A stretch of DNA of 64,000 nucleotides. It comes from Streptomyces longisporoflavus. GTDB taxonomy: Bacteria > Actinomycetota > Actinomycetes > Streptomycetales > Streptomycetaceae. The stretch's first letter is position 1. Every line of letters begins with the position of its first letter. The stretch spans positions 1-64,000 of the forward strand of contig NZ_BMTR01000005.1 in the NCBI RefSeq assembly GCF_014649775.1. Reading direction: 5' to 3'. Shown one piece after another: positions 62,743-64,000 of this stretch. The position numbers were made by a program, and so were the translations under genes. The notes under the pieces are model-generated. The model searched no databases. It was given only the letters and a program-made list of their open reading frames with translations, and was not told the DNA's origin.

Positions 62743-64000
62743 CTAGTCGACTTCAGCCACGGCCTCCGCGAACTGGGCCTTGTAGAGCCGCTCGTACGCC
62801 CCGCCGGCGGCCAGCAGCTCGTCGTGCGTGCCCTGTTCGACGATCGCACCGTCCTCCATCACCAGGATGGTGTCCGCGTCCCGGATCGTGGAGAGCCGGT
62901 GGGCGATGACGAACGAGGTCCGCCCGTGGGCGAGCCGCGACATCGCCTTCTGGATGAGCACCTCGGTGCGGGTGTCGACCGAACTCGTCGCCTCGTCGAG
63001 CACCAGGATCACCGGATCGGAGAGGAACGCCCGCGCGATCGTGATCAACTGCTTCTCGCCCGCGCTCACCCCCGTGCCCTCGTCGTCGATCACGGTGTCG
63101 TAGCCGTCGGGCAGCGTGCGGCAGAAGCGGTCGGCGTGGGCCGCCCGCGCCGCCTCCTCGATCTCCTCGCGCGTGACGTCCTTGGCCGCTCCGTACGCGA
63201 TGTTCTCCGCGATCGTGCCGCCGAACAGCCAGGTGTCCTGGAGCACCATGCCGATGCCGGACCGCAGTTCGTCGCGCGACATCTTCGCGATGTCGACCCC
63301 GTCGAGCGTGATGCGCCCGCCGGTGACCTCGTAGAACCGCATCAGGAGATTGACCAGCGTCGTCTTGCCCGCACCGGTCGGACCGACGATCGCCACCGTG
63401 TTTCCCGGCTCGACCGTCAGGGACAGGTCCTCGATGAGCGGCTTGTCCTTCTCGTAGCGGAAGGACACGTGCTCCATCCCGACCCGGCCGAGCAGCTGGT
63501 CTGGACGGACCCCCGGCTCCGGGTCCGCCTCCTGCTCGTCCGCGTCCAGGAGCTCGAAGATCCGCTCGGCGGAGGCGACACCGGACTGCACCAGGTTGGC
63601 CATCGACGCCACCTGCGTGAGCGGCATCGAGAACTGCCGCGAATACTGGATGAAGGCCTGCACGTCACCGATCGACAGGGCGCCGGACGCGACCCGCAGT
63701 CCGCCGACGACGGCCACGAGCACGTAGTTGAGGTTCGACATGAAGAACATCAGCGGCTGCATGGCCCCGCTGTTGAACTGCGCCTTGAACCCGGCCTCGT
63801 ACAGCGCGTCGTTCTGCTCGGCGAACGCCTTCGCCGACTCCTCCTGGCGGCCGAAGACCTTCACCAGGCTGTGTCCGGTGTACATCTCCTCGATGTGCGC
63901 GTTGAGCTTGCCGGTGGTCTTCCACTGCTGCACGAACTGCGGCTGCGACCGCTTGCCGACCTTCGTCGCCACGAAGAAAGAGAGCGGCACGGTGATCAGC
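62743..64000 (-). CDS. ABC exporter, fused permease/ATPase, partial (5' end beyond the window)
   Basis: At least 419 residues of the C-terminal part are visible. They include the last membrane segments ([23 protein letters not shown]) and the nucleotide-binding domain: Walker [14 protein letters not shown], signature [11 protein letters not shown] (LSGGQ variant), Walker [16 protein letters not shown]-loop [14 protein letters not shown]. The reading frame stays open to the window edge, so this is a cut gene, not a short one. It resembles the MsbA/LmrA-like exporters next to hrdA in other Streptomyces. Confidence 0.9.
   Translation of the reverse strand, partial: LITVPLSFFVATKVGKRSQPQFVQQWKTTGKLNAHIEEMYTGHSLVKVFGRQEESAKAFAEQNDALYEAGFKAQFNSGAMQPLMFFMSNLNYVLVAVVGGLRVASGALSIGDVQAFIQYSRQFSMPLTQVASMANLVQSGVASAERIFELLDADEQEADPEPGVRPDQLLGRVGMEHVSFRYEKDKPLIEDLSLTVEPGNTVAIVGPTGAGKTTLVNLLMRFYEVTGGRITLDGVDIAKMSRDELRSGIGMVLQDTWLFGGTIAENIAYGAAKDVTREEIEEAARAAHADRFCRTLPDGYDTVIDDEGTGVSAGEKQLITIARAFLSDPVILVLDEATSSVDTRTEVLIQKAMSRLAHGRTSFVIAHRLSTIRDADTILVMEDGAIVEQGTHDELLAAGGAYERLYKAQFAEAVAEVD

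Overview
The window is high-GC actinobacterial chromosome and almost certainly Streptomyces. GTG starts are frequent, codons are strongly G/C-biased at the third position, and the families present are typical of the genus: a Scr1-type XRE/DUF397 pair, HrdA, class F sortase, Zur-ZnuABC and NasA/NirBD. From memory the core order (recO, uppS, zur, znuBCA, glyS, dusB, ppdK, nirBD, nasA, dgt, dnaG, hrdA) matches the SCO2465-SCO2512 stretch of S. coelicolor. That comparison was not computed here.

Layout. 1-1954: non-coding composite repeat, with two long inverted arms around a GC-rich tandem-repeat core. 1955-4219: XRE/DUF397 pair, two small proteins and a DUF1266 protein. 4216-11804: core block with AIM24, recO, uppS, zur, znuB-znuC-znuA (Zur boxes upstream of znuA), glyS and a small conserved protein. 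11858-17718: tyrosine-phosphatase-like protein, two MFS exporters, an MmyB-type regulator and dusB. 17748-29900: an 11-gene accessory catabolic cluster inserted between dusB and ppdK. 30406-40411: ppdK, regulators, an APC permease and two short-chain dehydrogenases, followed by their TetR regulator. 41134-47183: nirD, nirB and a second NirB-like reductase under a candidate GlnR box, then a divergent ferric-reductase-like flavoprotein. 47200-52258: TSUP exporter, sortase plus surface protein, SoxR-type FMN reductase, CutA, a gamma-glutamylcyclotransferase-like protein and a DUF6355 secreted protein. 52331-56508: nasA (candidate GlnR box), SanA-like protein and sirohydrochlorin chelatase. 56566-64000: dgt, ferredoxin reductase, dnaG, hrdA and an ABC exporter cut by the window edge.

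How the genes work together. The most interesting block is 17.7-29.9 kb. A MarR-family gene is surrounded by four transcription units: glutamine-synthetase-like + P450; acetoacetate-decarboxylase-like; aldehyde dehydrogenase + gamma-glutamyl hydrolase; and HpaE/HpaD/HpaG-like + ferredoxin + ferredoxin reductase. Copies of one palindrome, TATCGTTTG-N4-CAAACGATA, lie in front of all four units and, degenerately, in front of marR. This reads as one locally regulated pathway joining gamma-glutamylation of an amine to P450 chemistry and extradiol cleavage of a homoprotocatechuate-like ring. The substrate is unknown. A second functional theme is nitrate/nitrite assimilation, with NasA, NirBD and a siroheme chelatase spread over about 15 kb.

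No tRNA, rRNA, CRISPR array, transposase or integrase gene was recognised.
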